Assembly: GCF_000151665.1 (NCBI RefSeq) | Contig: NW_013171823.1 | Coordinates: forward strand, 62,001 to 126,000 | DNA: 64,000 nucleotides | From: Blastocystis hominis | Taxonomy: Eukaryota > Sar > Bigyra > Opalinata > Blastocystidae | Direction of reading: 5' to 3' | Shown: positions 9,001 to 17,512 of the stretch, piece by piece | Position numbering within the stretch: the stretch's first letter is position 1 | How the letters are laid out: each line of letters starts with the position of its first letter | Position numbers and translations under genes: made by a program | The notes under the pieces: generated by a model | Told to the model about the DNA's origin: nothing | Databases searched by the model: none | The model's input: only the letters and a program-made list of their open reading frames with translations

Positions 9001-10298
9001 CTACTACAATTCCTCCTGTGCATAACTACGAATCGCAGATTGTGTTCAGCAATCAGTACAATAACATCAAGTCGACCGATGTGATCAATTGGACGATCGC
9101 ACCATCCGGTGATGACGTGTACTTCAATCTGTACAAGTCTCGAATGACTTTCAAGCTCAAGATCACCGGGTTGGCAAATAATGCTAGCAGTTCACCCAAG
9201 GATATCTATGTTCCGGTGAAGAAGAACATGTCGGGTATCGTGAACAACACGAAGGTCACGTACACCTACTGGAATGGTGAGAACTTGGCGTCCTTGCCTC
9301 TGAGCGCAGACAATGAAAACATCGGTCAGATTCGGTCTCTGTTGAATGCACTCACAGACAACAAGAACACCCATACGGTAAACGAAGGTCTGAAGGAGCT
9401 GTCCTACATCTACTACGATGCATTGGACTACGATACAACCGATAAAACCGTGAGAGCTGCGGCTATCATGAATCGACCTTATAGTGGCAAGTTGTTCTAC
9501 AACAGGCTCAAGTTCGTACAACCAGCTGGTCAGACTTATGCAACCACGACGATCAATGTGAACTTTGCGGATATCTTCGAAGGATGTTCTCAGGAACGAT
9601 TCATCAATCTCACACAGATGGATGCTCAGATCTATCCAACGAACGACGATGCTTACTTCTACATCAATGGAACCAATATCAAGACCGCGGATACCCCGGA
9701 TGGTGCAGAGAACGACACGGCTTTCGCCGGTGTGTATTTCGATACATGTACGCTGTGGTATCACAGTTACAAGACGAGCGATGATTCCACCTTCGATCCT
9801 GAGGACACGCAGTTGGTGAAGAACCAGATCATGACCAAAACGTTCAATATTACTCCTGGCGGTAACAATAGTAAAACTTTCATCGATGATCGTGTGTTGG
9901 TCAACTTCCCCGTCAAGATGATGTTCATGATGTTCACGGATAAAAATGGTGATTTCTTATCACTCAAAAATATTCGGGTTAGTCGGATCTCATTGAATAT
10001 CGCTGGTGAACAGAAGCGCATCATCAATGTGGACAACACGAACACACCTGATGGTATTGATCACACGTTCTTCGAATGGATGGACTACCTCTGCAATAGT
10101 CGGTCCGACGAGTACGACACGCTGTTGACGTACAAGACGTGGTTGAATCAGTTCCGCATCTTCGCCTTCCCGTTGGCCGAGTGGTTCCCGATGCGAGCAT
10201 CGAATCAGATCCAGTTCGAAATCGATTTTGAGGAAAAACATACAGATCCTTTCCAGATGCACCTCATCATGATCCGTGCCAACACGGTAGGAGCGTAG
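8997..10298 (+). CDS. Major capsid protein, double jelly-roll type
   Basis: 433 residues. Forms the hexameric capsomer of Polinton-type virions. The beta-rich sequence, the C-terminal block FFEWMDYL, then RIFAFPLAEWFP and IQFEIDFE, and the position between fibre, ATPase and protease genes match Polinton and Polinton-like-virus capsid proteins. It is slightly short for animal Polintons but normal for protist ones (family knowledge). Start in CTATAGTAAATG. A double hairpin follows its stop at 10,327-10,367. Confidence 0.85.
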   Translation: MATTIPPVHNYESQIVFSNQYNNIKSTDVINWTIAPSGDDVYFNLYKSRMTFKLKITGLANNASSSPKDIYVPVKKNMSGIVNNTKVTYTYWNGENLASLPLSADNENIGQIRSLLNALTDNKNTHTVNEGLKELSYIYYDALDYDTTDKTVRAAAIMNRPYSGKLFYNRLKFVQPAGQTYATTTINVNFADIFEGCSQERFINLTQMDAQIYPTNDDAYFYINGTNIKTADTPDGAENDTAFAGVYFDTCTLWYHSYKTSDDSTFDPEDTQLVKNQIMTKTFNITPGGNNSKTFIDDRVLVNFPVKMMFMMFTDKNGDFLSLKNIRVSRISLNIAGEQKRIINVDNTNTPDGIDHTFFEWMDYLCNSRSDEYDTLLTYKTWLNQFRIFAFPLAEWFPMRASNQIQFEIDFEEKHTDPFQMHLIMIRANTVGA

Positions 10299-10326
10299 GG
10301 GAGCCGCAGTTTTGTATGGTAACTTT

Positions 10327-10367
10327 GAGGCGACTTCGTCGCCTCGGGAGGCATCGCAGATGCCTCC
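10327..10367. repeat. Double hairpin after the capsid gene
   Basis: GAGGCGAC-TTC-GTCGCCTC (10,327-10,345) and GGAGGCATC-GCA-GATGCCTCC (10,347-10,367), 29 nt past the capsid stop. Confidence 0.88.
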
Positions 10368-10413
10368 ATAACTAATATCACTTAAAGATTTCAAAACATA
10401 AATATAAATAGAT

Positions 10414-10947
10414 ATGAGCAACAAGATTCAGGTTTTCGATCTTTCCAACACTTCTAACATTTCTCTCACCTCGACTGGATTCAAGAAAGAAGGCGAATCG
10501 GCGAAGTATGTTTGCAAGATCACCGATGCTACCATTGTTTTCGTGGGTGACAACTCGAAGTTCGAAACAGACAAGAAGAAACTGTTCAACACTATCTCCA
10601 TCACACTGCCCAAGGAGCAATCGGAAGAGTTCAAAAGAATTCTTGATGAGACGAAGAGAGATAGTCGATCGTACAGTGAATACGAAGGTGAGATCCAGTT
10701 CAAAGTGAAATTGAGTCCGAACACGAAGATCGTGAATAACGACAAGAAGCCCATTAAGATCGATCTACGAAATGTACCCTGTACTGATCTTCGTGAATAC
10801 AAGGACGCAACGATCGATATCGTAGTAACTGGTACGAGCAATGAATTTGAGGGCAAAAATGGTGATATGTTTTCGTACATATCACTCACGGCAACTCAAA
10901 TCAAGATCAAGAGTATGAATAGTGTCTTCGATTGCGATTTCTTGTAA
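10414..10947 (+). CDS. Unknown element protein, 177 aa
   Basis: Not recognised. A soluble, Lys/Asp-rich beta protein with regular alternation (FKVKLSP, IDIVVTG, SYISLTATQIKIKS). This and its place before the ATPase would allow a single-strand DNA-binding (OB-fold) role, but that is inference only. Intergenic DNA before it is AT-rich (CATAAATATAAATAG); after it lies an inverted pair of TTTACTTTGG-type boxes and another double hairpin. Confidence 0.65.
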   Translation: MSNKIQVFDLSNTSNISLTSTGFKKEGESAKYVCKITDATIVFVGDNSKFETDKKKLFNTISITLPKEQSEEFKRILDETKRDSRSYSEYEGEIQFKVKLSPNTKIVNNDKKPIKIDLRNVPCTDLREYKDATIDIVVTGTSNEFEGKNGDMFSYISLTATQIKIKSMNSVFDCDFL

Positions 10948-10970
10948 GAGGTATGTGTGATAGATTCCTT

Positions 10971-11052
10971 TTTCACTTTGGGCGTCGCGGATGTCGTGAT
11001 AACCAAAGTAAATAGGGGCAACGCAGTTGCCCCGGGAAGCCTTCGGCTTCCC
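10971..11052. repeat. TTTACTTTGG-box inverted pair plus double hairpin
   Basis: TTTCACTTTGG at 10,971 and CCAAAGTAAA at 11,003-11,012 face each other; then GGGGCAAC-GCA-GTTGCCCC (11,015-11,033) and GGGAAGCC-TTC-GGCTTCCC (11,034-11,052). Lies between the 177-aa gene and the ATPase gene. Confidence 0.85.
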
Positions 11053-11072
11053 ACGAAGTTCCTCCCTAATAA

Positions 11073-12458
11073 ATGGAAGATAGTCCGTACATTCCCAACA
11101 TAGACACTACACTACTCTCGATCAAGAACCGAATAAGACGATTTAACCATCGATGTCCGTACAACAACAAACGATTGACGAGAAGAACAGAAAATACGCT
11201 CAATCAAGCCGAAGTAATGCAGGATACCATCAAACAACGGATGGAGAATGAAACCGATGAAGAAAAGAGCAAGCAATATGCCAAAATACTGCGAGAACTA
11301 GCCGACTACATCCAACCAGAGCAAACCATTGACGAGCAATTGCAGGATCTTCGACAAAACAAGGAAAGCATGGGCATTATGAAGTTCGACTGGGAACTTG
11401 ATTGTCAGGACACATTCCTCAATCAATTCACGCTCATCATTGCTCCTTCCAAGTCGGGTAAGTCGTTCCTCATCAATCAGTTGTGCTACGAGATACCTCA
11501 CTCGTTCGACAAGATCTGCTTCTTCATGGGAAAGGTGAGCTATGAAAACAAGTGTCCACAAGTGCTCAAACATGTCGCAAACAAAGCAGGCATCAAGACG
11601 CAATGGATCAACACCGATAGCGAGGTGCGTCCAGAATTCACGGACAGTGAGGACGTCGCGTACAAACAATTGAATGACGATGGATCAAGTGTGGCGATCT
11701 ACAATGACACCACGTATCCATCCATCTACATCTTCGACGACTTGTACACGAAGCCGAACGATCACTGGGTGGTGAACTTCATGGACACCATGGCTTGCAT
11801 GAGTCGACATCGGAAGACCAGTTGCTTCATTGCCTTCCAAGGATTCTCTCGATTGAGCAACAAGATCCTGGACAACGCCACTCGAATCTTCTTGTACTAC
11901 GATATCCTTGGACGAGAGGATCTGTGGCGCAAAATGAAGATACCACCACCGTCCAATTTGAGCGAGGTACTTCGTGATATCCAGATGGGCATGCACACAC
12001 GATGGTACTACCTGGATGACGATTCGCTGGTCGAGTACGTCCCATACGAACTGAGTAGCAAACAACAGGCAATCAACAAGATGCGATCGAAGTTACCGAA
12101 GGCATGCCTGAGTGATGAACGAAAACGCAAAGAAGTGGAAGAGAAGCAACGACAAGTGCAGCAACTCGAAGAGGAACTTGGACGCACTTCCGACAATAAG
12201 AAGACCAAAGAGGGAGGAAGCTTCGCTTCCTCCCGAGGCAACTTCGTTGCCTCCAAAGTGAATAAGGGACGCACGTACAATCTCTTGGACATCAAAGAAG
12301 CCGTTGAAATCAAACCACAGGACTACAGCAAAGCCATCAACACCAAGGAATTCCAGTTCGTACAAAAGCCGAGAGATGGAACACAGAACTACACGAGCGA
12401 CACTTCTACCAAGCAGAAGAAAGGTAAGGGACTGCGTTCCAAGTACGACTTGACATAA
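11073..12458 (+). CDS. FtsK/HerA-type DNA packaging ATPase (A32-like)
   Basis: Pumps the element genome into capsids. 461 residues. Walker A is IAPSKSGKSF at about 123-132 and Walker B IYIFDDL at about 218-224, with the usual spacing for Polinton/poxvirus A32-type packaging ATPases; a DSTV/RHRKTSCF-like sensor region follows (MSRHRKTSCFIAFQ). After the ATPase core there is a coiled, Lys/Glu-rich tail in which residues GGSFASSRGNFVAS are encoded by an in-frame double hairpin (12,212-12,253). Start in CTAATAAATG. Confidence 0.88.
   Translation: MEDSPYIPNIDTTLLSIKNRIRRFNHRCPYNNKRLTRRTENTLNQAEVMQDTIKQRMENETDEEKSKQYAKILRELADYIQPEQTIDEQLQDLRQNKESMGIMKFDWELDCQDTFLNQFTLIIAPSKSGKSFLINQLCYEIPHSFDKICFFMGKVSYENKCPQVLKHVANKAGIKTQWINTDSEVRPEFTDSEDVAYKQLNDDGSSVAIYNDTTYPSIYIFDDLYTKPNDHWVVNFMDTMACMSRHRKTSCFIAFQGFSRLSNKILDNATRIFLYYDILGREDLWRKMKIPPPSNLSEVLRDIQMGMHTRWYYLDDDSLVEYVPYELSSKQQAINKMRSKLPKACLSDERKRKEVEEKQRQVQQLEEELGRTSDNKKTKEGGSFASSRGNFVASKVNKGRTYNLLDIKEAVEIKPQDYSKAINTKEFQFVQKPRDGTQNYTSDTSTKQKKGKGLRSKYDLT
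12212..12253. repeat. Double hairpin inside the ATPase gene
   Basis: A 10-bp stem hairpin GGGAGGAAGC-TTC-(complement) at 12,212-12,234 then GAGGCAAC-TTC-GTTGCCTC at 12,235-12,253, followed by CCAAAGTGAA. Translated in frame as GGSFASSRGNFVAS. Confidence 0.9.
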
Positions 12459-12467
12459 CCGTGATGG

Positions 12468-12500
12468 CCAAAGTAAAAAAGGTCGCCATGTTTACTTTGG
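12468..12500. repeat. Inverted CCAAAGTAAA / TTTACTTTGG boxes without hairpin
   Basis: A perfect 10-bp inverted pair separated by 13 nt, between the convergent ends of the ATPase and KilA-N genes. It has the same flanking boxes seen beside many double hairpins but no GC-rich hairpins between, so it may be a site without the insert or a signal of its own. Confidence 0.7.
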
Positions 12501-12501
12501 G

Positions 12502-13404
12502 CTAACCATCCAAGTCACTTCGCCAACCAAGGCCAACACGAGCCTGCTTTGCTTCTTTCTCTATTTCTGGAATAATGTCAAATCTCTCTTTTTCCCATAC
12601 ATCCATTGGAATCGTATAATGAGTCTTACGTACCTTTTTCCCACCATACTTCTTACACAAGTCTAAAAGGATTTTATCGATCTCGTCTTTGAACGTGAAA
12701 CCATTCGGTATGTCTTTCACTCTATACACACATACACGTCCCTCTCTATCCATTTTGGAACATGTACTCTTCCATTTATCTGATTTAACATGTTGTGAAT
12801 AGATGTGCACATTATCATCATTTTCAACGATGTACGTTATGAAAAAGTACCATTGTTGACCTACTTTATTTGGCACACGGCGATCCTTCAATTCCTTGTT
12901 CTCATGGGTCAGCTCTTCGTTTGCCTTTCGAAGGTAGTCATTGTCCTCCTGTCGAAGACGTGTTAGGAATCTAAGCACATCGCAGGCAAATGCAGGATCT
13001 GCCCACATAAGGCAAGCATGGAGCAGTTCCTCGCATACTATGTAACCCTTGTTTGTACCGACAGACGATGATGTCGTGATGTATTGAATCACGTCGCAAA
13101 TGTCAAACTTACCATTTTCCCCCTCGTTTGACAGGGGGTGGGAATTCCCACGAGCTGTAGATTGACCGTTTTTGGCACTATTTTCACCTTCAGACCGTAG
13201 GCTGGAATTCCAGCCTACGCTTTTTGCCATATGTTCGATCAGTTCTTGGGTCTGCTTGTTTTGTAGGTAATTCTTGAATAGCTTGTTTGTACCGTGCTTC
13301 TCGTTGTACTGTCTCAACAGATCAGAGACAAGGTACATTCGAATACCATTATCAAGGCACATACGAATCTTGTAGTCGTAGAAGTCAATCTCTTCGAATT
13401 TCAT
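12502..13404 (-). CDS. KilA-N domain DNA-binding protein
   Basis: 300 residues. Residues about 95-150 carry the KilA-N core (KGYIVCEELLHACLMWADP, then FACDVLRFL), a DNA-binding domain frequent in phages, giant viruses and Polinton-like viruses. A short coiled coil (EDNDYLRKANEELTHENKEL) and a C-terminal Trp/Tyr-rich domain follow. Likely a regulator of element gene expression (inference). Inside the N-terminal half, GWNSSLRS and GNSHPLS are coded by AATT-centred palindromes at 13,138-13,219. Convergent with the ATPase gene. Confidence 0.8.
   Translation of the reverse strand: MKFEEIDFYDYKIRMCLDNGIRMYLVSDLLRQYNEKHGTNKLFKNYLQNKQTQELIEHMAKSVGWNSSLRSEGENSAKNGQSTARGNSHPLSNEGENGKFDICDVIQYITTSSSVGTNKGYIVCEELLHACLMWADPAFACDVLRFLTRLRQEDNDYLRKANEELTHENKELKDRRVPNKVGQQWYFFITYIVENDDNVHIYSQHVKSDKWKSTCSKMDREGRVCVYRVKDIPNGFTFKDEIDKILLDLCKKYGGKKVRKTHYTIPMDVWEKERFDIIPEIEKEAKQARVGLGWRSDLDG
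13138..13219. repeat. AATT-centred palindromes inside the KilA-N gene
   Basis: GTGGGAATTCCCAC (13,138-13,151) and a perfect 24-bp palindrome at 13,196-13,219 (CGTAGGCTGGAA and its complement). A second palindrome class, loopless, translated in frame. Confidence 0.8.
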
Positions 13405-13454
13405 TTCTATTTGTATTTATGTATTGAACTCTTTTAAGTACAATAGTTACAGTA

Positions 13455-13492
13455 GGGGACACTACGTGCCCCCGGGGAAGCTTCGCTTCCCC
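13455..13492. repeat. Double hairpin at the protease gene end
   Basis: A slightly imperfect GGGG...CACTACGTG...CCCC hairpin and a perfect GGGGAAGC-TTC-GCTTCCCC (13,474-13,492). The stop codon of the protease gene begins at the next base. Confidence 0.85.
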
Positions 13493-13909
13493 TTACACCC
13501 TCTGGATAGCTGGGTCAACAGCGTCGTGCGTGTACAAGTGAAGGAGTGCCAAGTAGCCACAGTTGTTGGCAAAGATCGACTGGTATTTCACTTTGTTCAC
13601 ACGGAACACACGGTTCGTACCTGTCAACGGGAAGTCATTCATCTCGCCAAAGCTGTCCTGGTAGTTCAGCGTGCCATCGTCTTCACGGAAGCAAGAGACG
13701 AAATGACCAAGCTTACCATTATCCTCGAATGGTATCCAGATGATGCAATTCATCGGTTCTTTGTACTCTTTGGCCAGTCTCTTGTACTTGTCCAATTCCA
13801 TCACATCAAAATCGGGTATCTCGAGTTGCTTGGCCAGTTTTCGAACTTCATCGAAAGTCATTGGTTCAGCATCCACATTCATGTAGCCGTGCATATACAA
13901 TTTCTTCAA
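13493..13909 (-). CDS. Adenain-like maturation cysteine protease
   Basis: Cleaves capsid precursors during virion maturation. Frame numbering from a TTG gives H69 (GHFVSCF), an acidic partner D85 (YQDSFGEM), Q110 and C117 (ANNCGYLALL), the order of the adenovirus protease/Ulp1-type triad. The first real ATG is five codons later (MHGYMNV), giving 133 residues, short but usual for the Polinton enzyme. It lies next to a gene for a protein full of GGA-x-F motifs that may be its substrate. A double hairpin sits directly on each side. Confidence 0.85.
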   Translation of the reverse strand: MKKLYMHGYMNVDAEPMTFDEVRKLAKQLEIPDFDVMELDKYKRLAKEYKEPMNCIIWIPFEDNGKLGHFVSCFREDDGTLNYQDSFGEMNDFPLTGTNRVFRVNKVKYQSIFANNCGYLALLHLYTHDAVDPAIQRV

Positions 13910-13912
13910 TAC

Positions 13913-13953
13913 GGAGGAAGCAGAGCTTCCTCCCGGGGCAGCGTTGCTGCCCC
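13913..13953. repeat. Double hairpin between protease and GGA-repeat genes
   Basis: GGAGGAAGC-AGA-GCTTCCTCC (13,913-13,933) and GGGGCAGC-GTT-GCTGCCCC (13,935-13,953), immediately before the stop of the upstream gene on the reverse strand. Confidence 0.88.
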
Positions 13954-15042
13954 TCAGTACACTCTCCTTCGGATCACTGACTCGTGCATCTTGTTCTCGT
14001 TCTGTGGAAGGGCTGTGAGGATGCGATTCTTTTTTTTCGTCGGGACTTCAATTGCTTGTGTCTCGTTGTCCAGGTCAGAAATATCGTAACCAGTGCCAGC
14101 TTTGCTTTCCTTTCCCTGAATCTGGTTTGCGACGTCTGCGATGCCATCCTTTGCCATGTCACCTATCACATTCGCGAGCTGCTTCACGGTGTCCGATCCT
14201 GTCTTGTTGCTCACATAGTTCACACCCTTGTTGATCGCGTTATTCGCAGCATTCGTGCCAGCATTCACCAGAATATCGGTGATAGGTTTTAACTTGTCGG
14301 CATTGTTGTCGTACCAACCTTTGATCTTGTTCCAGGCATTCTTGAAGAACGTGCCAACACGACTTGAACCGGCGTACAAGGCTCCACCTCGGACTTCGAT
14401 GTTTTTACTTTGTCGTTCAATGGCTTTCATGGTCTTCAATACGTCGTCGTATTCGCTAGGGTTGATTCCATTGAGGAACACAGCAGAAGCACCACCGAAT
14501 TTCAGCGCGCCACCCTCCTTACCCTTCACTAGCTCTTTGAGACTCGAGATGATCTGTGGAGCCATCTGAATGAGTGCCGGGATGATCGTGGCAGCAAGAG
14601 TACCAAGTGCCCCACCTTTCTTGAGTCCGGTCAGCTCGTTCATCAATTGCGCTTCATTGAATGCCAGTGCGCCACCTGTGTCCGAAGAGAAGCCAATGGC
14701 ACCACCAGAAGCATTAGATTTACATGCACCGGCGGAACGAAGTTCCGCCGAGGGGGAAGCTGTGCTTCCCCCTGCCGCACCTCCTCCTGAGCTAACGTCG
14801 TTAAAAGCAATAGCTCCACCGGTGTCCTTGGTCGCCCCATTGAAAGCAATAGCTCCAGCACTTTTCGCCGAAGTTCGCTTCGTCGCTCCTCGTTTCTTCC
14901 CTCTCTTTGATTGCACTGGTGCTTCGAGTTCCTTGTGAAGATTCAATGTCTTGCGTCGGTCCACGATCGTTCCACTATCCTGTTCTCGGAAATCAGGTTC
15001 GCCATAGAAAGCAGATATATCAACAGTGAATGGAATTGCCAT
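13954..15042 (-). CDS. Putative processed minor virion protein with GGA[IL]xF repeats
   Basis: 362 residues. Five or more copies of a (G)GA-I/L-x-F motif (AGAIAFNG, GGAIAFND, GGAIGFSS, GGALAFNE, GGALKFGG) plus GGALGTLA and GGALYAG. Adenovirus protease cuts after Gly-Gly or Gly-x in such settings, so the protein may be cut repeatedly by the adjacent protease (inference). A basic N-terminal tract (KRGKKRGATKR), an amphipathic helix region (ATIIPALIQMAPQIISSL) and a conserved-looking tail (DTVKQLANVIGDMAK) are compatible with a pVI/pX-like cement or membrane-active protein. A double hairpin encodes ASPSAELRSAG. Start in ATACATAAATG. Confidence 0.6.
   Translation of the reverse strand: MAIPFTVDISAFYGEPDFREQDSGTIVDRRKTLNLHKELEAPVQSKRGKKRGATKRTSAKSAGAIAFNGATKDTGGAIAFNDVSSGGGAAGGSTASPSAELRSAGACKSNASGGAIGFSSDTGGALAFNEAQLMNELTGLKKGGALGTLAATIIPALIQMAPQIISSLKELVKGKEGGALKFGGASAVFLNGINPSEYDDVLKTMKAIERQSKNIEVRGGALYAGSSRVGTFFKNAWNKIKGWYDNNADKLKPITDILVNAGTNAANNAINKGVNYVSNKTGSDTVKQLANVIGDMAKDGIADVANQIQGKESKAGTGYDISDLDNETQAIEVPTKKKNRILTALPQNENKMHESVIRRRVY
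14731..14772. repeat. Double hairpin inside the GGA-repeat gene
   Basis: GGCGGAAC-GAA-GTTCCGCC (14,731-14,749) and GGGGGAAGC-TGT-GCTTCCCCC (14,752-14,772), translated in frame. Confidence 0.88.
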
Positions 15043-15051
15043 TTATGTATG

Positions 15052-15091
15052 GGGGAAATCTACGATTTCCCCGGAGCAGCTTCGCTGCCCC
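15052..15091. repeat. Double hairpin between structural genes
   Basis: GGGGAAATC-TAC-GATTTCCCC (15,052-15,072) and a one-mismatch GGAGCAGC-TTC-GCTGCCCC. A CAAAGTGAAA box follows. Lies 3' of the 778-aa gene. Confidence 0.85.
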
Positions 15092-15128
15092 ATGAAGTCA
15101 AAGTGAAAAGAATATTGTCCGTCTTCAT

Positions 15129-17465
15129 TTAGCCATTGAAACCCTGTGTAATGAACATATCCTTGATCGTGTTGTACGTATTTTGTAGATATTGTTCGAA
15201 TTGTTGATCTACATTGACAGCAAACCGTTTGATCTTGTTTTTCATGTAGTTCAAATAATCATGAGTTAGGTCCTTACTATTAGCTACTCGTATGAAGAAA
15301 CTCATCAGTTCGGAGTCTTCATTTCGATCACGATAAGCCCTGAAGAGACGTGAGAATCCAAGGTCATTTGCAAATTGAGCGAAAACAGGATTGTTGAAAT
15401 TGCGAGCAAGCAAACTTGAGAAAGCAATGAAATCTTCGCGAGTATCATCGCTTTCCCAACTTTCCTTGGTGTCATTAGAATCTTTACTTTCATACGCGTC
15501 AATCAAGGCTGCAGCTCGATTCACTTGATCGATTGCTTGAGGTGTGAAACTAGCATTTACACTTTCAGATTGACGACCGTCCAGTACAATCACAGGTTGA
15601 ATTTGTGGCTGATTCCGGAAATATTCATATGATTGCCAAATGGTATCCATTAAGTTCTGGATTCCTCTCATATTCTGCTGATACAATTGTTGATATAATT
15701 GTTCCCGGGACAGCTGAGTATCAGCAAAATGATTACTCATTGTAGTAATCAGCTGACCAGTTTGAGCATGTCCATCAACAACTGCATTACCAACATTTGT
15801 CAACAGGTTGTTAGTTTGAGTCTGATTGTCAGCAAGTTGATTAACAATTGCACCCGTAGAATCTTTGATTAACTTGGTTGTTTGAGCTTGTCCTTGTTCA
15901 TATTGGTTGCCCAGAGCATTCGTACCATCCAATAGTTGTTTCCTAGTTGCCTTTCCCTCTTCTGCAACCGCATTACCAAGAGCTATCAGATTCTGATTCG
16001 TAGTCTGCAATTCATTGGACACGTTTTGAATCAAAGGTGTGAATGTATTGAATGATTCAACCAACCGTTTGTTGATTTCATCATATGCTTTTGCCAACTC
16101 AGCAGATACAAATTGCTGAATGAAGCTGTTTCGCTCTAGCCATTGTTTCAAGAAATCATTGTACTGTGCCTTCATGAACTCTGTCAATCCATCGATTCGC
16201 ATTTCACTTTGTGTTGGAATCAATGCTTGGATATCAGCAATTGCAGGAGGATCAGGTTTGTTTTCAATTCCTTGGAGACGAGCTTCGACTCCTTTCAGAT
16301 ATCTATTACTCTCCTCAATCACAGCCTTCTGTTGATTTACCAAGTCACCAATTTTCTGGATCAACTTGTCGTCTCCTGTCGCAATGCTTCTTGCCAGTTT
16401 AGCATACTTATCACTCAACGACTTGATTCCATCGTTCGTATTTGTCAATTTTGTTTCTACACCTTCCAACAATTCTAACATCTTAGGATAACCCTTGTCC
16501 TTATCTTCCAGGAAATTGATTCGTTGTGCTACATAAGCTATTGCATTATAAATATTGCCAAGGTTCACCTGGATATCGAAGCTGTTCATCACAGCAATCA
16601 CTTCATCCAACTTCTCGAGAATGGGCTTCACATCCATCTTTTGTACGATCTGATTCGTCACATTCAGAGGTTGTACTTCGGGTTTGACCATCCATCGACC
16701 ACGTTCAACATAGCCTGCAGAATCCAAATCCTTGTATTTCGGGCTACCTCGTTGCACTTTGTGCGTCTTACCACTAACATATACCGTAGTATTATCATCA
16801 TTCCACAACAGGAATGTTCGCTCTGGATCATCTTGTGCTGTCACATTATCTCGCAAGCCAGAAAAATCATTATGAATTATTGCACTCTGTTGAGCAAATG
16901 TGTTGATACTTTCTCCCATCTGTTGAGCTGCACCCGTTATGGCATCAGCAGCATTCTTCATTTCGTTGATGCTGGCTCCAAGATCACCAGGTATATTCAC
17001 GATTTGTGCATCGCCAACCTGTGTTCTCTTGTACTTGAGACGATAGGGTGATACAGGTTCATATCCAAATGGATTATCAAAGATAGCTCGTTTCTCCATA
17101 TCAGACAACTCGTGATTCACAGATTGGACAATGATCTTGTTGAATCGTTTCTCAATTTTAGCATTGTAGACCACATTGTCCTCGAATGAGTACAACAGTA
17201 CGTTCTCATCGTCAATTCGCTGCATTTGATATCCACGCATGTCAGAGACGGATACACGGCGACGTTCAGCGGGTGAGAGATTCATATACGAATCAAACAA
17301 GGTTCGCTTCTGTCGCCATTGTTCGCTCCTCATTCGCTGTTGATTGAATTCACTTTCAACGACTTTATCGAAATAACGATTCAACATCTTGTCCATCATG
17401 TTTCTCGACTTCACTTTGTGTGGCTTGTATCGAATGATTGGAATTGTAGCAACGTATTCATCCAT
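15129..17465 (-). CDS. Large coiled-coil structural protein, 778 aa
   Basis: Not assigned to a known family. Residues about 270-620 are almost entirely helical, with Gln/Asn-rich heptad-like repeats (TTKLIKDSTGAIVNQLADNQ, TNNLLTNVGNAVVDGHAQ), like tape-measure or core proteins; the N-terminal 170 residues are basic and globular; the C-terminal 110 residues are helical. It sits in the virion-protein cluster with all genes on one strand, so a structural role is likely. Start in CCATAGTAAATG. Confidence 0.6.
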   Translation of the reverse strand: MDEYVATIPIIRYKPHKVKSRNMMDKMLNRYFDKVVESEFNQQRMRSEQWRQKRTLFDSYMNLSPAERRRVSVSDMRGYQMQRIDDENVLLYSFEDNVVYNAKIEKRFNKIIVQSVNHELSDMEKRAIFDNPFGYEPVSPYRLKYKRTQVGDAQIVNIPGDLGASINEMKNAADAITGAAQQMGESINTFAQQSAIIHNDFSGLRDNVTAQDDPERTFLLWNDDNTTVYVSGKTHKVQRGSPKYKDLDSAGYVERGRWMVKPEVQPLNVTNQIVQKMDVKPILEKLDEVIAVMNSFDIQVNLGNIYNAIAYVAQRINFLEDKDKGYPKMLELLEGVETKLTNTNDGIKSLSDKYAKLARSIATGDDKLIQKIGDLVNQQKAVIEESNRYLKGVEARLQGIENKPDPPAIADIQALIPTQSEMRIDGLTEFMKAQYNDFLKQWLERNSFIQQFVSAELAKAYDEINKRLVESFNTFTPLIQNVSNELQTTNQNLIALGNAVAEEGKATRKQLLDGTNALGNQYEQGQAQTTKLIKDSTGAIVNQLADNQTQTNNLLTNVGNAVVDGHAQTGQLITTMSNHFADTQLSREQLYQQLYQQNMRGIQNLMDTIWQSYEYFRNQPQIQPVIVLDGRQSESVNASFTPQAIDQVNRAAALIDAYESKDSNDTKESWESDDTREDFIAFSSLLARNFNNPVFAQFANDLGFSRLFRAYRDRNEDSELMSFFIRVANSKDLTHDYLNYMKNKIKRFAVNVDQQFEQYLQNTYNTIKDMFITQGFNG

Positions 17466-17486
17466 TTACTATGGGAGGAACAATGT

Positions 17487-17508
17487 GGGGCGACTTTGCC
17501 GTCTCCCC
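17487..17508. repeat. Degenerate hairpin
   Basis: GGGGCGACTTTGCCGTCTCC is a decayed copy of the GGGGCGACTTTGTCGCCCC hairpin; a TTTACTTTG box follows at 17,511. It is at the end of the 232-aa gene. Confidence 0.6.
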
Positions 17509-17512
17509 TTCT

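Noticed and set aside
9192-9764. Long reverse-strand frame opposite the capsid gene
   Set aside because: Shadow of the capsid gene; composition is that of a complementary frame and there is no TAAATG start.
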